Counted from the first letter of the stretch, positions 17,515-28,506 are shown. The stretch is DNA of 64,000 bases from Lederbergia sp. NSJ-179 (GCF_022867885.1 NZ_JALIFP010000016.1:26126-90125); one strand, 5' to 3'. The notes: generated by a model not told the origin, from the letters alone. Program-made: numbers and translations.

Positions 17515-18642
17515 ATGAAAGCTGCCTATATTCATATACCATTTTGCGAACATATCTGTTATTACTGTGACTTCAATAAATTTTTTCTGAAAGGCCAACC
17601 TGTTAACGAGTATTTGCAATCGCTCTTTCAAGAATTTAAGATGATGATTGACCCAACATCCAAGGCTGATTTAGAAACGATTTTTGTTGGTGGGGGAACG
17701 CCCACTGCTTTAAATGAAAAACAATTAGAAACTCTTTGTAAGGGAATCCGCGATCACCTTCCTTTTGAACGGGGAGAAGTCACGTTTGAAGCAAACCCAG
17801 GAGATTTAACGAAAGAGAAATTAAAGATTCTTGCTGACTATGGCGTGAATCGATTGAGTTTTGGAGTTCAGTCCTTTAATAATGAATTACTTGAAAAAAT
17901 AGGGCGTTCCCATCGTGTTCAAGATGTCTATCGCTCTATTGATCAGGCCCAAGAAATAGGGTTTACGAATATTAGTATTGATTTAATCTATGCTTTACCT
18001 GGCCAAACAATCATCGATTTTAAAGATACACTGACAAAAGCACTGGCTTTGGAGTTACCCCATTATTCTGGATATTCATTAATCGTAGAACCGAAAACCA
18101 TCTTTTATAATTTAATGAGAAAAGGGAAACTTCCACTTCCTAGTGAAGATGAAGAGGCAGATATGTATCGCTTATTAATGGAGGAAATGGATAAAAAAGG
18201 ATTATATCAATATGAAATAAGTAATTTTTCTAAATCTGGATATGAAAGCAAGCATAATCTTGTCTACTGGAATAATGAAGAATATTATGGGTTTGGGGCC
18301 GGAGCACACGGTTATGTGGCTGGGGCAAGATATTCTAATGCGGGTCCATTAAAAAAATATATGGAACCTATTGCAAAGGAGAAGCGCCCTCTATTTTCAG
18401 AACATATTCCAACCAAAAAAGAGAAGATGGAAGAGGAGATGTTTCTTGGTTTGAGGAAAACAAAGGGGGTCTCGATTTCGCATTTTGAGAAAAAGTTTTC
18501 TATGGATCCTTTGCAAATTTTCCGAGAAGCGGTCGAGGAAATGACTCAAAAAGGGTTATTGGAAAACGATCTTGATCATCTTCGTTTAACACAGAAGGGG
18601 CGATTTCTTGGGAATGAGGTTTTTCAAGCCTTTCTTTTCTAA
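17515..18642 (+). CDS. hemW: HemW-like radical SAM heme chaperone
   Basis: A 375-residue radical SAM protein with the CxxxCxxC cluster motif (CEHICYYC) at residue 10 and the GGGTPTAL and FGVQSFNNELL motifs. It was often named HemN, but lengths and the HIPFC start fit HemW, which binds heme and probably passes it to respiratory enzymes; coproporphyrinogen oxidase activity is not expected. It lies between lepA and hrcA as in B. subtilis. A weak AAAAAG-type ribosome site precedes ATG 17515. Confidence 0.92.
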   Translation: MKAAYIHIPFCEHICYYCDFNKFFLKGQPVNEYLQSLFQEFKMMIDPTSKADLETIFVGGGTPTALNEKQLETLCKGIRDHLPFERGEVTFEANPGDLTKEKLKILADYGVNRLSFGVQSFNNELLEKIGRSHRVQDVYRSIDQAQEIGFTNISIDLIYALPGQTIIDFKDTLTKALALELPHYSGYSLIVEPKTIFYNLMRKGKLPLPSEDEEADMYRLLMEEMDKKGLYQYEISNFSKSGYESKHNLVYWNNEEYYGFGAGAHGYVAGARYSNAGPLKKYMEPIAKEKRPLFSEHIPTKKEKMEEEMFLGLRKTKGVSISHFEKKFSMDPLQIFREAVEEMTQKGLLENDLDHLRLTQKGRFLGNEVFQAFLF

Positions 18643-18669
18643 AAAATTCTTATCTTTAAGTACAAATTG

Positions 18670-18698
18670 TTGACATCATCTAGGCATTTTGATACTTT
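18670..18698 (+). promoter_or_regulatory. SigA promoter of the hrcA operon
   Basis: TTGACA (18670-18675), a 17-base spacer and TACTTT (18693-18698). Transcription would start just before the CIRCE element, so HrcA bound there blocks the polymerase. Confidence 0.8.
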
Positions 18699-18708
18699 AT
18701 TTATAGAT

Positions 18709-18735
18709 TTAGCACTCATGTTTATAGAGTGCTAA
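18709..18735 (+). promoter_or_regulatory. CIRCE operator
   Basis: Perfect inverted repeat TTAGCACTC (18709-18717), nine bases, GAGTGCTAA (18727-18735), the binding site of the HrcA repressor. It lies immediately downstream of the hrcA promoter and ends 15 bases before the hrcA start. Confidence 0.97.
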
Positions 18736-18749
18736 TAGAGGTGATGAAA

Positions 18750-19775
18750 GTGTTAACGGATCGTCAATTATTAATATTGCAGGTAATTATTGATGACTTT
18801 ATTCGATCTGCCCAACCTGTCGGCTCAAGAAAATTATCGAAGAATATTCCGTTTCCTATTAGCTCGGCAACGATTAGAAATGAGATGGCTGATTTAGAAG
18901 AATGGGGATTTATCGAAAAAACGCATACTTCTTCTGGCAGGGTCCCATCTGAAAAGGGGTATCGCTATTACGTCGACCATTTACTGTCACCCCAAGAACT
19001 GAAGAAGGAAGACATAAATAAAATTCATTCCATATTTAGTGAGCGACTTTACGAGTTAGAAAATATAGCACAAAAGTCGGCTCGGATTTTATCGGAATTA
19101 ACCAATTATACGGCCATTTTATTAGGACCCGCTGTGAAAGAAAACCGATTAAAAAGTATTCAAATGATACCCTTGAACGATAATACGGCTGTCGCCATTA
19201 TTATCACAGATACTGGGCATGTAGAAAATCGAATATTTACTTTACCTAGTGATGTTGCAGCAGGAGAAATTGAAAAAATAGTCAATATTTTAAATGAAAA
19301 ACTTTCAGGGGTACTCATTTCTGAATTAAGACCAACGATCTATAAAGAAGTGGCAAATCTCCTAAAGAGACATATTGAACAATATGATTATTTCTTTAAA
19401 ATTATTATGGAAACCTTAGATTCTCCGGTTAATGAAAGACTGTTTTTTGGTGGAAAATTAAATATGTTAAACCATTCCGAATTCAATGATATTGAAAAAA
19501 TTCGTTCATTCATGGATATGATAGAAGAAGGGAAAGGGATATACGAACTATTTAAACATACACCACGGGGAATTAATGTGAAAATTGGTAAGGAAAATAA
19601 TCATTTAATGATGGAAGATTTTAGTCTTATTACGGCAACTTATTCTATTGGTCATGAAGATGTTGGGACAATCGCCATCCTTGGTCCAACAAGAATGGAA
19701 TATTCCAGAGTTATTAGTCTTTTAGACTTCTTGAGCAAAGATATGTCTCTTGCTTTAACAAGACTTTATCAATAG
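18750..19775 (+). CDS. hrcA: Heat-inducible transcription repressor HrcA
   Basis: Represses class I heat-shock genes by binding CIRCE; its folding needs GroEL. The N-terminal winged helix carries [16 protein letters not shown] and the [19 protein letters not shown] signature, followed by the GAF-like dimer domain. The frame opens at 18729 inside CIRCE, but GTG 18750 follows GAGGTGAT and gives [15 protein letters not shown] at the start, matching B. subtilis HrcA (341 residues). Confidence 0.96.
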   Translation: MLTDRQLLILQVIIDDFIRSAQPVGSRKLSKNIPFPISSATIRNEMADLEEWGFIEKTHTSSGRVPSEKGYRYYVDHLLSPQELKKEDINKIHSIFSERLYELENIAQKSARILSELTNYTAILLGPAVKENRLKSIQMIPLNDNTAVAIIITDTGHVENRIFTLPSDVAAGEIEKIVNILNEKLSGVLISELRPTIYKEVANLLKRHIEQYDYFFKIIMETLDSPVNERLFFGGKLNMLNHSEFNDIEKIRSFMDMIEEGKGIYELFKHTPRGINVKIGKENNHLMMEDFSLITATYSIGHEDVGTIAILGPTRMEYSRVISLLDFLSKDMSLALTRLYQ

Positions 19776-19790
19776 GTGAATCAAACGCGA

Positions 19791-19822
19791 GGAAATCAGC
19801 TGGGTTTCTGCTGATTTCCCCT
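19791..19822 (+). terminator. Hairpin (attenuator) between hrcA and grpE
   Basis: A perfect 10-bp stem GGAAATCAGC/GCTGATTTCC (19791-19800, 19810-19819) is followed by CCTGTTTGTTTTAA. The T tract is poor, so it is more likely a partial terminator or an mRNA processing site in the operon. Confidence 0.5.
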
Positions 19823-19830
19823 GTTTGTTT

Positions 19831-19962
19831 TAAATTCTCGCTGGATCTAGAGCCCCAGAGCCTGCCCCCGAGAGGCTCGCAGGATGCGAGTCCATCGACG
19901 TAGTGATTGAAGCGGCGCCTTTAGCCGTTCATCCTATAATCAAGGCGCTTGCGCTTTTCTTT
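19831..19962 (+). repeat. Dispersed hairpin repeat (family B) inside the hrcA-grpE gap
   Basis: It begins CGCTGGATCTAGAGCC and contains the hairpin CTCGCA-GGA-TGCGAG, a degenerate family C module ending TTTAGCCGTTC, and the common end AAGGCGCTTGCGCTTTTCTT. It lies within what should be a continuous heat-shock operon, so it is probably transcribed with hrcA. Confidence 0.75.
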
Positions 19963-19978
19963 TAAGGAGGTGACTGTT

Positions 19979-20599
19979 ATGAATAAAGATGTAAATGAAC
20001 AGGCTGATCTAAAAAATCAAGAAGATGATCTAATGGAAGAAACAGTTGAAAATACCGATGAGGTTAATCATAAATCCGAAGCAGAGACGCAACAAAAAGA
20101 AACTGACGTAGATGAGGCCCGTTCCGAAGAAGAAAAGAAAGATGAAACAACTTCCAAAATCGAAGAATTACAAGCAAAATTAGAAGAGGCTGAAAATCGC
20201 TATCTTCGATTATATGCGGATTTTGAAAATTCGCGTCGACGTGCCCGTCAAGAATTAGAGGCAAGAGAAAAGTATAAATCGCAAGAGCTTATTACCGAGT
20301 TATTGCCTGCGATTGATAACTTTGAACGTGCAATGGCAATCGAGCCTGAAAATGAGCAATCCAAAGCTTTGTTAAACGGTGTTGAAATGGTTTATCGTTC
20401 CATTATTGAGGCCCTTAAGCAAGCAGGCGCTGAACAAATTGAAGCGGTTGGTAAGAAATTCGACCCCAATTACCATCAAGCTGTTATGCAAATTTCGGAT
20501 GAACAGTTTGAATCGAATACTATTGTGGAAGAATTTCAAAAGGGTTATATCTTAAAAGATCGCGTGATCAGGCCATCCATGGTTAAGGTAAACCAATAG
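19979..20599 (+). CDS. grpE: Nucleotide exchange factor GrpE
   Basis: A 206-residue DnaK co-chaperone that releases ADP. A long acidic N-terminal region (about residues 1-60) leads into a coiled coil ([20 protein letters not shown]), the [11 protein letters not shown] motif and the C-terminal beta domain ending in [13 protein letters not shown] 19979 follows a strong AAGGAGGTGA; the frame opens 30 bases earlier. Confidence 0.96.
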   Translation: MNKDVNEQADLKNQEDDLMEETVENTDEVNHKSEAETQQKETDVDEARSEEEKKDETTSKIEELQAKLEEAENRYLRLYADFENSRRRARQELEAREKYKSQELITELLPAIDNFERAMAIEPENEQSKALLNGVEMVYRSIIEALKQAGAEQIEAVGKKFDPNYHQAVMQISDEQFESNTIVEEFQKGYILKDRVIRPSMVKVNQ

Positions 20600-20637
20600 T
20601 TAGCAGGATCTTTATATTGATACAGGAGGTATTATAA

Positions 20638-22476
20638 ATGAGCAAAATTATCGGAATTGACCTTGGAACGACAAACTCATGTGTGGCAGTCCTAGAGGGT
20701 GGAGAAGCTAAAGTTATCCCCAACCCAGAAGGAAATAGAACAAGTCCATCTGTAATTGCGTTTAAAAATGGTGAGCGTCAAGTTGGGGAAGTGGCGAAAC
20801 GTCAAGCCATTACGAACCCCAATACAGTTATGTCAATCAAACGTCATATGGGTTCAGACTTTAAAACGGAAATCGAAGGGAAAAATTATACGCCTCAAGA
20901 GTTATCGGCTGTTATCTTGCAATATTTAAAATCATATGCGGAAGACTATCTAGGTGAAAAGGTTGATAAAGCAGTTATTACCGTTCCTGCTTATTTTAAT
21001 GATTCACAACGTCAAGCAACGAAGGATGCCGGTACGATTGCGGGGCTTGAAGTTGAAAGAATTATTAATGAACCAACGGCTGCTGCTCTTGCCTATGGTC
21101 TTGATAAAATAGAAGAAGATCAAACGATTCTCGTCTATGACCTAGGTGGAGGAACATTTGATATCTCCATTATGGAATTGGGAGACGGAGTTTTTGAAGT
21201 GTTAGCTACTGCAGGTGATAATAAGCTTGGTGGGGATGACTTCGACCAAGTGATCATCGATTACCTTGTGCAGGAATTCAAAAAAGAGAATGGGATTGAC
21301 CTTTCTACTGATAAAATGGCTTTGCAACGTTTGAAAGATGCGGCGGAAAAAGCGAAGAAAGATCTTTCTGGGGTGACTTCTACCCAAATCTCCTTACCAT
21401 TTATTACAGCAGGTGACGCTGGTCCGCTTCATATGGAAATCAATTTAACACGGGCTAAATTTGAGGAACTGTCTTCATCCCTTGTGGAAAGAACAATGGG
21501 ACCTACTCGTCAAGCATTAAAAGATGCAGGAAAATCCGCTTCTGAGATCGATAAAGTAATTTTAGTGGGAGGTTCCACAAGAATTCCTGCGGTTCAAGAA
21601 GCGATCCGTAAGGAGGTTGGAAAAGAGCCCCATAAAGGTGTAAACCCTGATGAAGTTGTTGCAATGGGTGCCGCAATTCAAGGTGGTGTGTTAACAGGGG
21701 ATGTGAAAGATGTCGTCCTTCTAGACGTAACACCACTATCCCTTGGTATTGAAACAATGGGTGGCGTCTTTACAAAGTTGATTGAACGTAACACAACGAT
21801 TCCAACTGCCAAATCTCAGGTGTTCTCTACCGCAGCCGATAACCAAACAGCGGTTGATATTCATGTTCTGCAAGGAGAAAGACCAATGGCAGCAGACAAC
21901 AAAACATTGGGCCGTTTCCAATTAACCGATATTCCACCAGCACCTCGCGGGGTTCCACAAATTGAAGTGAAATTTGACATTGATAAGAACGGTATTGTCA
22001 ATGTTAGCGCGAAAGATCTTGGCACAGGAAAAGAGCAAAATATTACGATCAAATCTTCTTCTGGCCTTTCAGAAGAAGAAGTGGAAAGAATGGTCAAAGA
22101 AGCGGAAGAAAACTCTGAAGCTGATAGAAAGCGGAAAGAGGAAGTTGAGCTTAGAAATGAAGCAGATCAATTGGTCTTTACGACTGAAAAGACATTAAAA
22201 GACCTTGAAGGTAAAGTCGATGAAGCAGAAGTGAAAAAGGCGGAGGAAGCAAAAGCAGCCTTAAAAGCTGCCATTGAGAAAAATGATCTTGAAGAAATAC
22301 GTCAAAAGAAAGACGCTTTGCAAGAAATTGTCCAAAACCTTTCGATGAAGCTGTATGAAGAAGCAGCAAAACAAGCACAAGCTGGTCAAGAGGGAGAAGC
22401 AGGACAAGGAAACAAAGACGATAATATTGTAGACGCCGAATACGAAGAAGTTCAGGACGAAGAGGAGAAAAAATAA
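20638..22476 (+). CDS. dnaK: Chaperone DnaK (Hsp70)
   Basis: A 612-residue Hsp70 with the ATPase signatures [27 protein letters not shown] and [15 protein letters not shown]. The substrate-binding domain follows ([16 protein letters not shown]), then an acidic lid ending in a [14 protein letters not shown] tail. It works with DnaJ and GrpE in refolding. It shows the shorter nucleotide-binding domain usual in Gram-positive DnaK. AGGAGGT precedes the ATG. Confidence 0.98.
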   Translation: MSKIIGIDLGTTNSCVAVLEGGEAKVIPNPEGNRTSPSVIAFKNGERQVGEVAKRQAITNPNTVMSIKRHMGSDFKTEIEGKNYTPQELSAVILQYLKSYAEDYLGEKVDKAVITVPAYFNDSQRQATKDAGTIAGLEVERIINEPTAAALAYGLDKIEEDQTILVYDLGGGTFDISIMELGDGVFEVLATAGDNKLGGDDFDQVIIDYLVQEFKKENGIDLSTDKMALQRLKDAAEKAKKDLSGVTSTQISLPFITAGDAGPLHMEINLTRAKFEELSSSLVERTMGPTRQALKDAGKSASEIDKVILVGGSTRIPAVQEAIRKEVGKEPHKGVNPDEVVAMGAAIQGGVLTGDVKDVVLLDVTPLSLGIETMGGVFTKLIERNTTIPTAKSQVFSTAADNQTAVDIHVLQGERPMAADNKTLGRFQLTDIPPAPRGVPQIEVKFDIDKNGIVNVSAKDLGTGKEQNITIKSSSGLSEEEVERMVKEAEENSEADRKRKEEVELRNEADQLVFTTEKTLKDLEGKVDEAEVKKAEEAKAALKAAIEKNDLEEIRQKKDALQEIVQNLSMKLYEEAAKQAQAGQEGEAGQGNKDDNIVDAEYEEVQDEEEKK

Positions 22477-22491
22477 TTATTGTACATTAAG

Positions 22492-22524
22492 AAAGCCAAA
22501 GCCATTATCGGCTTTGGCTTTTCT
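22492..22524 (+). terminator. Terminator or attenuator between dnaK and dnaJ
   Basis: A perfect 11-bp stem AAGCCAAAGCC/GGCTTTGGCTT (22493-22503, 22510-22520) is followed by TTCTCG. A partial stop here would lower dnaJ relative to dnaK. Confidence 0.75.
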
Positions 22525-22607
22525 CGATAAATAGGACGGCACTTTCAATCTACAATTGAAATATGCTAGAATATACCTTATGTGAAAAGATTCGGGAGTG
22601 TGTTTAG

Positions 22608-23732
22608 ATGAGCAAAAGGGATTATTATGAAGTATTAGGTGTGACGAAAGATGCATCTAAGGATGAGATAAAAAAAGCATACAGACGTTTATCCAAAAAA
22701 TATCACCCTGATATTAACAAAGAACCAGGGGCAGATGAGAAATTTAAGGAAATAACGGAAGCGTATGAAGTATTAAGCGATGATCAAAAAAAGGCCCAAT
22801 ATGACCAATTTGGCCATTCAGGACCTCAAGGTTTTGGGGGAGAAGGTTTTGGAGGAGGCGCCGATTTTGGTTTCGGTGGATTTGAAGATATCTTTAATAC
22901 CTTCTTTGGTGGTGGCGGAAGCCGCCGTGATCCAAATGCTCCTAGGCAAGGTGCTGATCTTCAATATACAATGTCTTTATCATTTGAAGAGGCTGCTTTC
23001 GGAAAAGAAACAGTTATTGAAATACCAAGAGAAGAAACCTGTGATACCTGTCACGGAAGTGGGGCAAAACCAGGAACTTCCCCCGAAACATGTCCACATT
23101 GTCATGGTTCAGGTCAATTGAACGTGGAACAAAATACGCCTTTTGGACGGATTGTCAATCGTCGAGTATGTCAACATTGTCATGGGACAGGTCAAATCAT
23201 TAAAGAAAAGTGCTCTACCTGTGGCGGAGATGGAAAAGTTAAAAAGCGGAAAAAGATTAATGTCAAAATTCCGAAAGGTGTAGATGAAGGACAACAAATG
23301 CGTGTTGCGGGTGAAGGGGAACCGGGAATAAATGGTGGTCCATCCGGAGATCTATACGTTGTTTTCCGTGTGAAGGACCATGAATTCTTCGAACGTGATG
23401 GGGATGATATTTATTGTGAAATGCCGATTACCTTTGTTCAAGCGGCATTAGGCGATGAAATTGAGGTTCCTACTCTTTATGGAAAAGTAAAATTAAAAAT
23501 TCCTGCCGGAACACAGACAGGAACGAAATTCCGTTTGCGCGGCAAAGGTGTTCCAAATGTTCGTGGTTATGGTACAGGGGATCAACATGTTCAAATGAAG
23601 GTGATTACACCTACGAAATTATCTGAACAACAAAAGCAACTTCTCCGGGATTTTGCGGAAATTAGTGGCAACACTCCTGATGAGCAACATGAAAGTTTTT
23701 TTGATAAAGTAAGACGAACGTTTAAAAGTTGA
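22608..23732 (+). CDS. dnaJ: Chaperone DnaJ (Hsp40)
   Basis: Type I J-protein of 374 residues. The J domain has the HPD motif in YHPDINKE, followed by a Gly/Phe-rich linker (about 76-105). The zinc domain has four CxxCxGxG repeats ([32 protein letters not shown]), and two C-terminal beta domains follow. It stimulates DnaK ATPase and hands over substrates. Only 23 bases separate it from prmA. Confidence 0.97.
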   Translation: MSKRDYYEVLGVTKDASKDEIKKAYRRLSKKYHPDINKEPGADEKFKEITEAYEVLSDDQKKAQYDQFGHSGPQGFGGEGFGGGADFGFGGFEDIFNTFFGGGGSRRDPNAPRQGADLQYTMSLSFEEAAFGKETVIEIPREETCDTCHGSGAKPGTSPETCPHCHGSGQLNVEQNTPFGRIVNRRVCQHCHGTGQIIKEKCSTCGGDGKVKKRKKINVKIPKGVDEGQQMRVAGEGEPGINGGPSGDLYVVFRVKDHEFFERDGDDIYCEMPITFVQAALGDEIEVPTLYGKVKLKIPAGTQTGTKFRLRGKGVPNVRGYGTGDQHVQMKVITPTKLSEQQKQLLRDFAEISGNTPDEQHESFFDKVRRTFKS

Positions 23733-23755
23733 GAAAAATAACGAGGCGGTCTGTT

Positions 23756-24697
23756 ATGAAATGGAACGAGATAAGTATCCATACAACAAATGAAGCAGTA
23801 GAGGCAATCTGTAATATTTTACATGAAGCTGGAGCAAGTGGAGTTGTGATCGAAGACCCATTGGAGTTGACAAAGGAACGGGAAAACTGGTTTGGTGAAA
23901 TCATCGAGTTGAATCCGGATGATTATCCCGAAGAGGGGGTCATAATTAAAGCCTATTTACCGATTAATAGCTTTATTGGTGAAACAATTAATTCGATTAA
24001 ACAGGAGATTTCGGACTTAACCCATTACGATATTGATATTGGGAAGAACCATGTTTCAACAACAGAAGTAAAAGAAGAGGACTGGGAGCAAGCTTGGAAA
24101 CAATATTATCATCCTGCCAAAATCTCCAGGCGTTTTACGATCGTTCCGACATGGGAAGATTATCAAAAGGTTTCAAGTGATGAATTAATCATCGAATTAG
24201 ACCCGGGTATGGCTTTCGGTACCGGGACACATCCAACTACTGTGATGAGTATTCAAGCGTTGGAAAAAATAATAAAAGCAGGAGATACAGTTGTTGATGT
24301 CGGTACAGGATCTGGGGTATTAAGTATTGCAGCGGCTCTCTTAAATGCGAAAAACGTTATTGCCCTTGACTTGGATGAAATTGCTGTTGAGTCAGCCGAG
24401 CAGAATATTGCATTGAATCAACTACAAGAGAAAATCGAGGTGCGTAAAGGCGATCTACTGAACGGTCTGGAGATTGATAACGTCGACGTGATTGTGGCTA
24501 ATATTCTAGCAGATGTCATTATTCGATTAACCAAAGATGCTGCATCACTCGTTCGTAAAAATGGATACTTCATTACCTCCGGAATCATTCAGCCCAAAAA
24601 ACAGGAAGTCCAAACAGCCCTTATTCAGGGAGGGTTTGAAATAACGGAAACCCTTGTGATGGAAGATTGGGTGACTTTCATTGCGAGAAGAACGTGA
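23756..24697 (+). CDS. prmA: Ribosomal protein L11 methyltransferase
   Basis: SAM-dependent enzyme that methylates uL11. The N-terminal binding domain starts [18 protein letters not shown]; the methyltransferase motif I is [15 protein letters not shown], and [12 protein letters not shown] is the NPPY-like active-site strand. The frame opens at 23729, but ATG 23756 behind GAGGCGG matches the family start (313 residues). In Bacillus it usually follows dnaJ, as here. Confidence 0.94.
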   Translation: MKWNEISIHTTNEAVEAICNILHEAGASGVVIEDPLELTKERENWFGEIIELNPDDYPEEGVIIKAYLPINSFIGETINSIKQEISDLTHYDIDIGKNHVSTTEVKEEDWEQAWKQYYHPAKISRRFTIVPTWEDYQKVSSDELIIELDPGMAFGTGTHPTTVMSIQALEKIIKAGDTVVDVGTGSGVLSIAAALLNAKNVIALDLDEIAVESAEQNIALNQLQEKIEVRKGDLLNGLEIDNVDVIVANILADVIIRLTKDAASLVRKNGYFITSGIIQPKKQEVQTALIQGGFEITETLVMEDWVTFIARRT

Positions 24698-24709
24698 TGG
24701 AGTGAAGAC

Positions 24710-25462
24710 ATGCAAAGGTATTTTTTGAATGAAGAATACAAAGGCCAAAACTTGGTTATCCTCTCAGGTGATGACTACCATCATATTGTTCATGTTATGA
24801 GGATGAAAGAAGGAGCCGCTTTCTGGGTTGTTTTTTCCGATTCAAAAACAGCCTTGGTATCATTGGAAACTATTTATGATTCAAAGATAGAGGCAAAGAT
24901 TATCAATTGGGAAGAGCAAGATAAGGAGCTTCCTGTTCATGTCACCATTGCAAGTGGCTTGGCTAAAGGAGACAAGTTAGATTGGATCATTCAAAAGGGG
25001 ACAGAACTAGGAGCAGCAGAGTTTGCCCCTTTTATTGCTGAGCGGTCTATAGTAAAATGGGAAGCGAAGAAGGCAGAAAAAAAGCTTTTAAGATGGAAAA
25101 AAATCGCGAAAGAAGCAGCTGAACAATCCCATCGGCAGACTCTACCTTTGATTCAATCTCCGATGAAGCTTGCGAATTTAATCCAATATAGTCAAGCCTT
25201 TGATTGGAAAGTCTTAGCCTTTGAGGAGGCTGCTAAAGAAGGGGAGATAAGCCAGTTCGCCCAAATCCTCTCGACAATGGAAAAAAGCGAAAAGGTAATC
25301 ATTGTTTTCGGTCCTGAAGGTGGTATGACAGACCAAGAGAAAAACGTACTAGTAGAAAATGAGTTTAAAATTTGCGGCCTTGGTCCAAGGATATTAAGAA
25401 CAGAAACAGCGCCGCTATATACACTGGCTGCTATTTCCTATCATTTTGAATTATTGAGGTGA
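24710..25462 (+). CDS. rsmE: 16S rRNA (uracil-1498-N3)-methyltransferase
   Basis: A 250-residue SPOUT-class enzyme (formerly yqeU). An N-terminal PUA-like domain (MQRYFLNEEY...DDYHHIVHVMRMKEG) precedes the knotted methyltransferase domain with IIVFGPEGGMTDQE and LGPRILRTETAP. It acts on the assembled 30S subunit. It lies 12 bases after prmA and 4 before mtaB, so all three are likely co-transcribed. Confidence 0.94.
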   Translation: MQRYFLNEEYKGQNLVILSGDDYHHIVHVMRMKEGAAFWVVFSDSKTALVSLETIYDSKIEAKIINWEEQDKELPVHVTIASGLAKGDKLDWIIQKGTELGAAEFAPFIAERSIVKWEAKKAEKKLLRWKKIAKEAAEQSHRQTLPLIQSPMKLANLIQYSQAFDWKVLAFEEAAKEGEISQFAQILSTMEKSEKVIIVFGPEGGMTDQEKNVLVENEFKICGLGPRILRTETAPLYTLAAISYHFELLR

Positions 25463-25466
25463 GGTA

Positions 25467-26819
25467 ATGTCTAGTGTTGCTTTCCATACATTAGGTTGTA
25501 AAGTCAATCACTATGAAACAGAAGCTATTTGGCAATTGTTTCAAAATCAAGGATATGAACGAGTTGATTTTGAAAGCCGGGCGGACGTATATGTCATAAA
25601 TACTTGTACAGTAACGAATACAGGGGATAAAAAAAGCCGCCAGGTTATTCGGAGGGCCATCCGCAAAAATCCCGAGGCAGTAATTTGTGTGACAGGATGT
25701 TATGCGCAAACATCTCCCGCTGAAATCATGGCGATTCCTGGAGTTGATATTGTTGTCGGAACGCAAGATCGTGTGAAAATGCTTGAATATATCGAGCAAT
25801 ATAAGCAAGAAAGACAACCGATTAACGGTGTCGGTAATATCATGAAAAATCGTGTGTATGAGGAATTGGATGTCCCATCCTTTACAGATAGAACGCGCGC
25901 TTCTTTGAAAATTCAAGAGGGGTGCAATAATTTTTGTACTTTCTGTATCATCCCTTGGGCACGTGGATTAATGCGTTCTCGTGATCCCCAAGAAGTGATT
26001 CGCCAAGCCCAACAGTTAGTGGATGCTGGTTATAAAGAAATTGTTCTAACAGGCATCCATACAGGTGGTTATGGAGAGGATTTGAAAGATTATAATTTGG
26101 CTGCTTTATTACGTGATCTTGAAGATCAGGTGAAAGGGCTGAAAAGAATTCGCATTTCTTCCATCGAAGCAAGCCAATTAACGGATGAAGTGATTGAAGT
26201 TTTGGAAAAATCGAAGCTTGTTGTCCGTCATTTACATATCCCGCTGCAATCAGGTTCAGATACTGTTTTAAAAAGAATGCGAAGGAAATATACAATGGCC
26301 TTTTTCGCTGAACGTCTTGAAAGACTGAAAAAAGCTCTACCAAATCTTGCGGTGACATCTGATGTGATTGTTGGCTTTCCGGGAGAAACAGAAGAAGAAT
26401 TTATGGAAACCTATAATTTCATTAAGAAACATAAATTTTCTGAGCTCCATGTCTTCCCTTACTCCATGCGCACAGGGACCCCTGCGGCAAGAATGAAAGA
26501 GCAAATTGATGAAGAGGTCAAAAATGACCGTGTGCATCGCTTGATTGCTTTATCAGACCAGCTTGCGAAAGAATATGCCTCGCGTTTTGAGAATGAGGTT
26601 CTCGAAGTCATTCCAGAAGAACCTTTTAAAGAAAATCCTGAGAGTGGATTATATGAAGGATATACGGATAATTACATGAAAGTTGTGTTCCCGGCTACAA
26701 AAGAGATGATTGGCAAATTGATTCGAGTGAAGATTTCTAAGTCCGGTTATCCCTATAATGAAGGAAAATTCGTTAGGGAAATGGATGAATTGGAAAAAAC
26801 AAATTCTATGGCTATGTAA
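25467..26819 (+). CDS. mtaB: tRNA N6-threonylcarbamoyladenosine(37) methylthiotransferase MtaB
   Basis: Radical SAM enzyme (formerly yqeV) that converts t6A to ms2t6A at position 37 of tRNAs. The N-terminal UPF0004 domain has Cys ligands in TLGCKVN, NTCTVTN and TGCYAQ; the radical SAM cluster is CNNFCTFC near residue 152; a C-terminal TRAM domain is present. The length of 450 is typical. It closes the dnaJ-prmA-rsmE-mtaB run and is followed by a terminator. Confidence 0.95.
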   Translation: MSSVAFHTLGCKVNHYETEAIWQLFQNQGYERVDFESRADVYVINTCTVTNTGDKKSRQVIRRAIRKNPEAVICVTGCYAQTSPAEIMAIPGVDIVVGTQDRVKMLEYIEQYKQERQPINGVGNIMKNRVYEELDVPSFTDRTRASLKIQEGCNNFCTFCIIPWARGLMRSRDPQEVIRQAQQLVDAGYKEIVLTGIHTGGYGEDLKDYNLAALLRDLEDQVKGLKRIRISSIEASQLTDEVIEVLEKSKLVVRHLHIPLQSGSDTVLKRMRRKYTMAFFAERLERLKKALPNLAVTSDVIVGFPGETEEEFMETYNFIKKHKFSELHVFPYSMRTGTPAARMKEQIDEEVKNDRVHRLIALSDQLAKEYASRFENEVLEVIPEEPFKENPESGLYEGYTDNYMKVVFPATKEMIGKLIRVKISKSGYPYNEGKFVREMDELEKTNSMAM

Positions 26820-26822
26820 TGT

Positions 26823-26855
26823 AAAGCTATCCCATCTATGGGTAGCTTTTTCTTT
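26823..26855 (+). terminator. Terminator after mtaB
   Basis: A stem of AAAGCTATCCCAT and ATGGGTAGCTTT (one bulge) is followed by TTTCTTTTTC. Confidence 0.8.
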
Positions 26856-26916
26856 TTCAAAAAAGGTGAAAATGATATGCTTATTTGTAGAGATACAATA
26901 CTTGAGGTGATATGAC

Positions 26917-27567
26917 TTGGATAAAAATATGGGAAAATTGATTGATCACACTTTATTAAAACCAAATGCGAACAAAAAGCAAATTATGAAATTATGTAAA
27001 GAAGCCAGTCTCCATCAATTTGCTTCGGTATGTGTCAATCCAACTTGGGTGCAGTTTGCAAGCCAGTGTTTACAGGCAACAGATGTGAAGGTTTGTACAG
27101 TGATTGGTTTTCCGCTTGGGGCGAATACACCTGAAACGAAAGCGTTTGAAACGAAAAATGCGATCGAAAATGGGGCTGTTGAAGTGGATATGGTGATCAA
27201 TATTGGTGCTCTGAAAAGTGGTGATGTAGAGCTTGTGGAACGAGATATACGTGCTGTTTGCGCTGCTGCAAGTGGCAAAGCATCCGTGAAAGTCATCATT
27301 GAAACAAGCCTTTTAACAGATGATGAAAAGCGTCAAGCTTGTGAGCTGGCTAAAAGTGCTGGAGCTGATTTTGTCAAAACGTCCTCTGGTTTTTCTGGTG
27401 GTGGGGCAGCGGTAGAGGATATAGAGTTAATGAGGCGAACAGTTGGGGAGGCTATGGGAATTAAGGCGTCTGGGGGAATTAAGACGAAGAAAGACGCCGA
27501 TAGAATGATAAAGGCCGGGGCTACACGGATTGGAACAAGCTCAGGAATAGAGATTGTTCAGGAATAG
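26917..27567 (+). CDS. deoC: Deoxyribose-phosphate aldolase
   Basis: Splits 2-deoxyribose-5-phosphate into glyceraldehyde-3-phosphate and acetaldehyde in deoxynucleoside breakdown. The 216-residue TIM barrel has the start [11 protein letters not shown], the VDMVINIG strand, KVIIETSLL and the Schiff-base Lys in [11 protein letters not shown]. It starts at TTG 26917 behind GAGGTGAT. It is not part of this cluster in B. subtilis, so it was inserted or moved here; no dra-nupC-pdp neighbours are present. Confidence 0.95.
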   Translation: MDKNMGKLIDHTLLKPNANKKQIMKLCKEASLHQFASVCVNPTWVQFASQCLQATDVKVCTVIGFPLGANTPETKAFETKNAIENGAVEVDMVINIGALKSGDVELVERDIRAVCAAASGKASVKVIIETSLLTDDEKRQACELAKSAGADFVKTSSGFSGGGAAVEDIELMRRTVGEAMGIKASGGIKTKKDADRMIKAGATRIGTSSGIEIVQE

Positions 27568-27585
27568 ATGATCATACTCTCCCTT

Positions 27586-28506
27586 TTATTTTCCGTGAAG
27601 CCATATAATAAATTGTCCGAACTTTTTTGCGAATGGTAAAGCAAGTAAAGAGCATGCGGTATTATATAGTACGCTTGCATGAGCGAGTTGCATGTCAGGC
27701 GCATCGGAAAGTACAGAGCTTACATGTCCTAAAACAGAAATGAAAGGTAAAAACAGGAGAGCGCCAGCCAAGTTTAGCCAAATATGAGCATAGGCTGTGA
27801 GTCTAGCTTCATTTCCCGCACCTATACTGGCAAGTAAAGCGGTCGCACATGTACCGATGTTCGCACCGATCATAATCGCTATTCCTGTATTTAAGTCAAA
27901 AGTCCCGGAAGTTAAAAAGGTCATAGCGATTCCCGTCATAGCGGTGCTTGATTGAATGATCGCCGTTAAAAAAGTCCCGGTGAGAAATGAAATGGCAATA
28001 TTCCCTTTCATTAAACCAATCAGCCTTTGCATGATCGGAACATCTTCTATAGATTTGGCTAATATTTCAAATCCGTTCATAGCAGCAAAAATGATTGCAA
28101 TCCCTAGAAAAATATAACCGCAGCTTTTCAGCTTCGTATTTTTAAAGAATTGTAAGAGGATTCCTGCAATAATGAAAGGAATGATCAGATGATTTAAATC
28201 AAAGGTAAGAAATTCTAAAGTGACGGTAGTCCCGATATTCGTACCAAGAATGATGCCGGTTGTTTGTGGAAATGTTAGGATTCTCGCTGAGACAAGCCCA
28301 ACTGCAATGACGGTGACGGCAGAACTACTTTGAAGTATGGCTGTCATACCAATTCCTGCTAGCATTCCCATAAATGGAGAGTTTGTGAACTTTTGTAGCC
28401 AGTTTTCCATGTTGCTACCTGACAAATGAAAAAGCCCCATTCTCATCCATGTCATACCTAATAGAAATGTACCTGCTAATAAAGCAAAAAACAATACATG
28501 CAGCAT
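27586..28506 (-). CDS. yqeW: Na/Pi-cotransporter family protein YqeW
   Basis: A 306-residue membrane protein of the PNaS family with about eight hydrophobic segments and the internally repeated QSSSAVT and QSSTAMT motifs that form the transport site. Substrate probably phosphate with sodium, by family. The frame opens at 28581, but the minus strand has GGGGG just before ATG 28506, which gives the family length. It lies convergent with deoC, whose stop is 18 bases away. Confidence 0.88.
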   Translation of the reverse strand: MLHVLFFALLAGTFLLGMTWMRMGLFHLSGSNMENWLQKFTNSPFMGMLAGIGMTAILQSSSAVTVIAVGLVSARILTFPQTTGIILGTNIGTTVTLEFLTFDLNHLIIPFIIAGILLQFFKNTKLKSCGYIFLGIAIIFAAMNGFEILAKSIEDVPIMQRLIGLMKGNIAISFLTGTFLTAIIQSSTAMTGIAMTFLTSGTFDLNTGIAIMIGANIGTCATALLASIGAGNEARLTAYAHIWLNLAGALLFLPFISVLGHVSSVLSDAPDMQLAHASVLYNTACSLLALPFAKKFGQFIIWLHGK

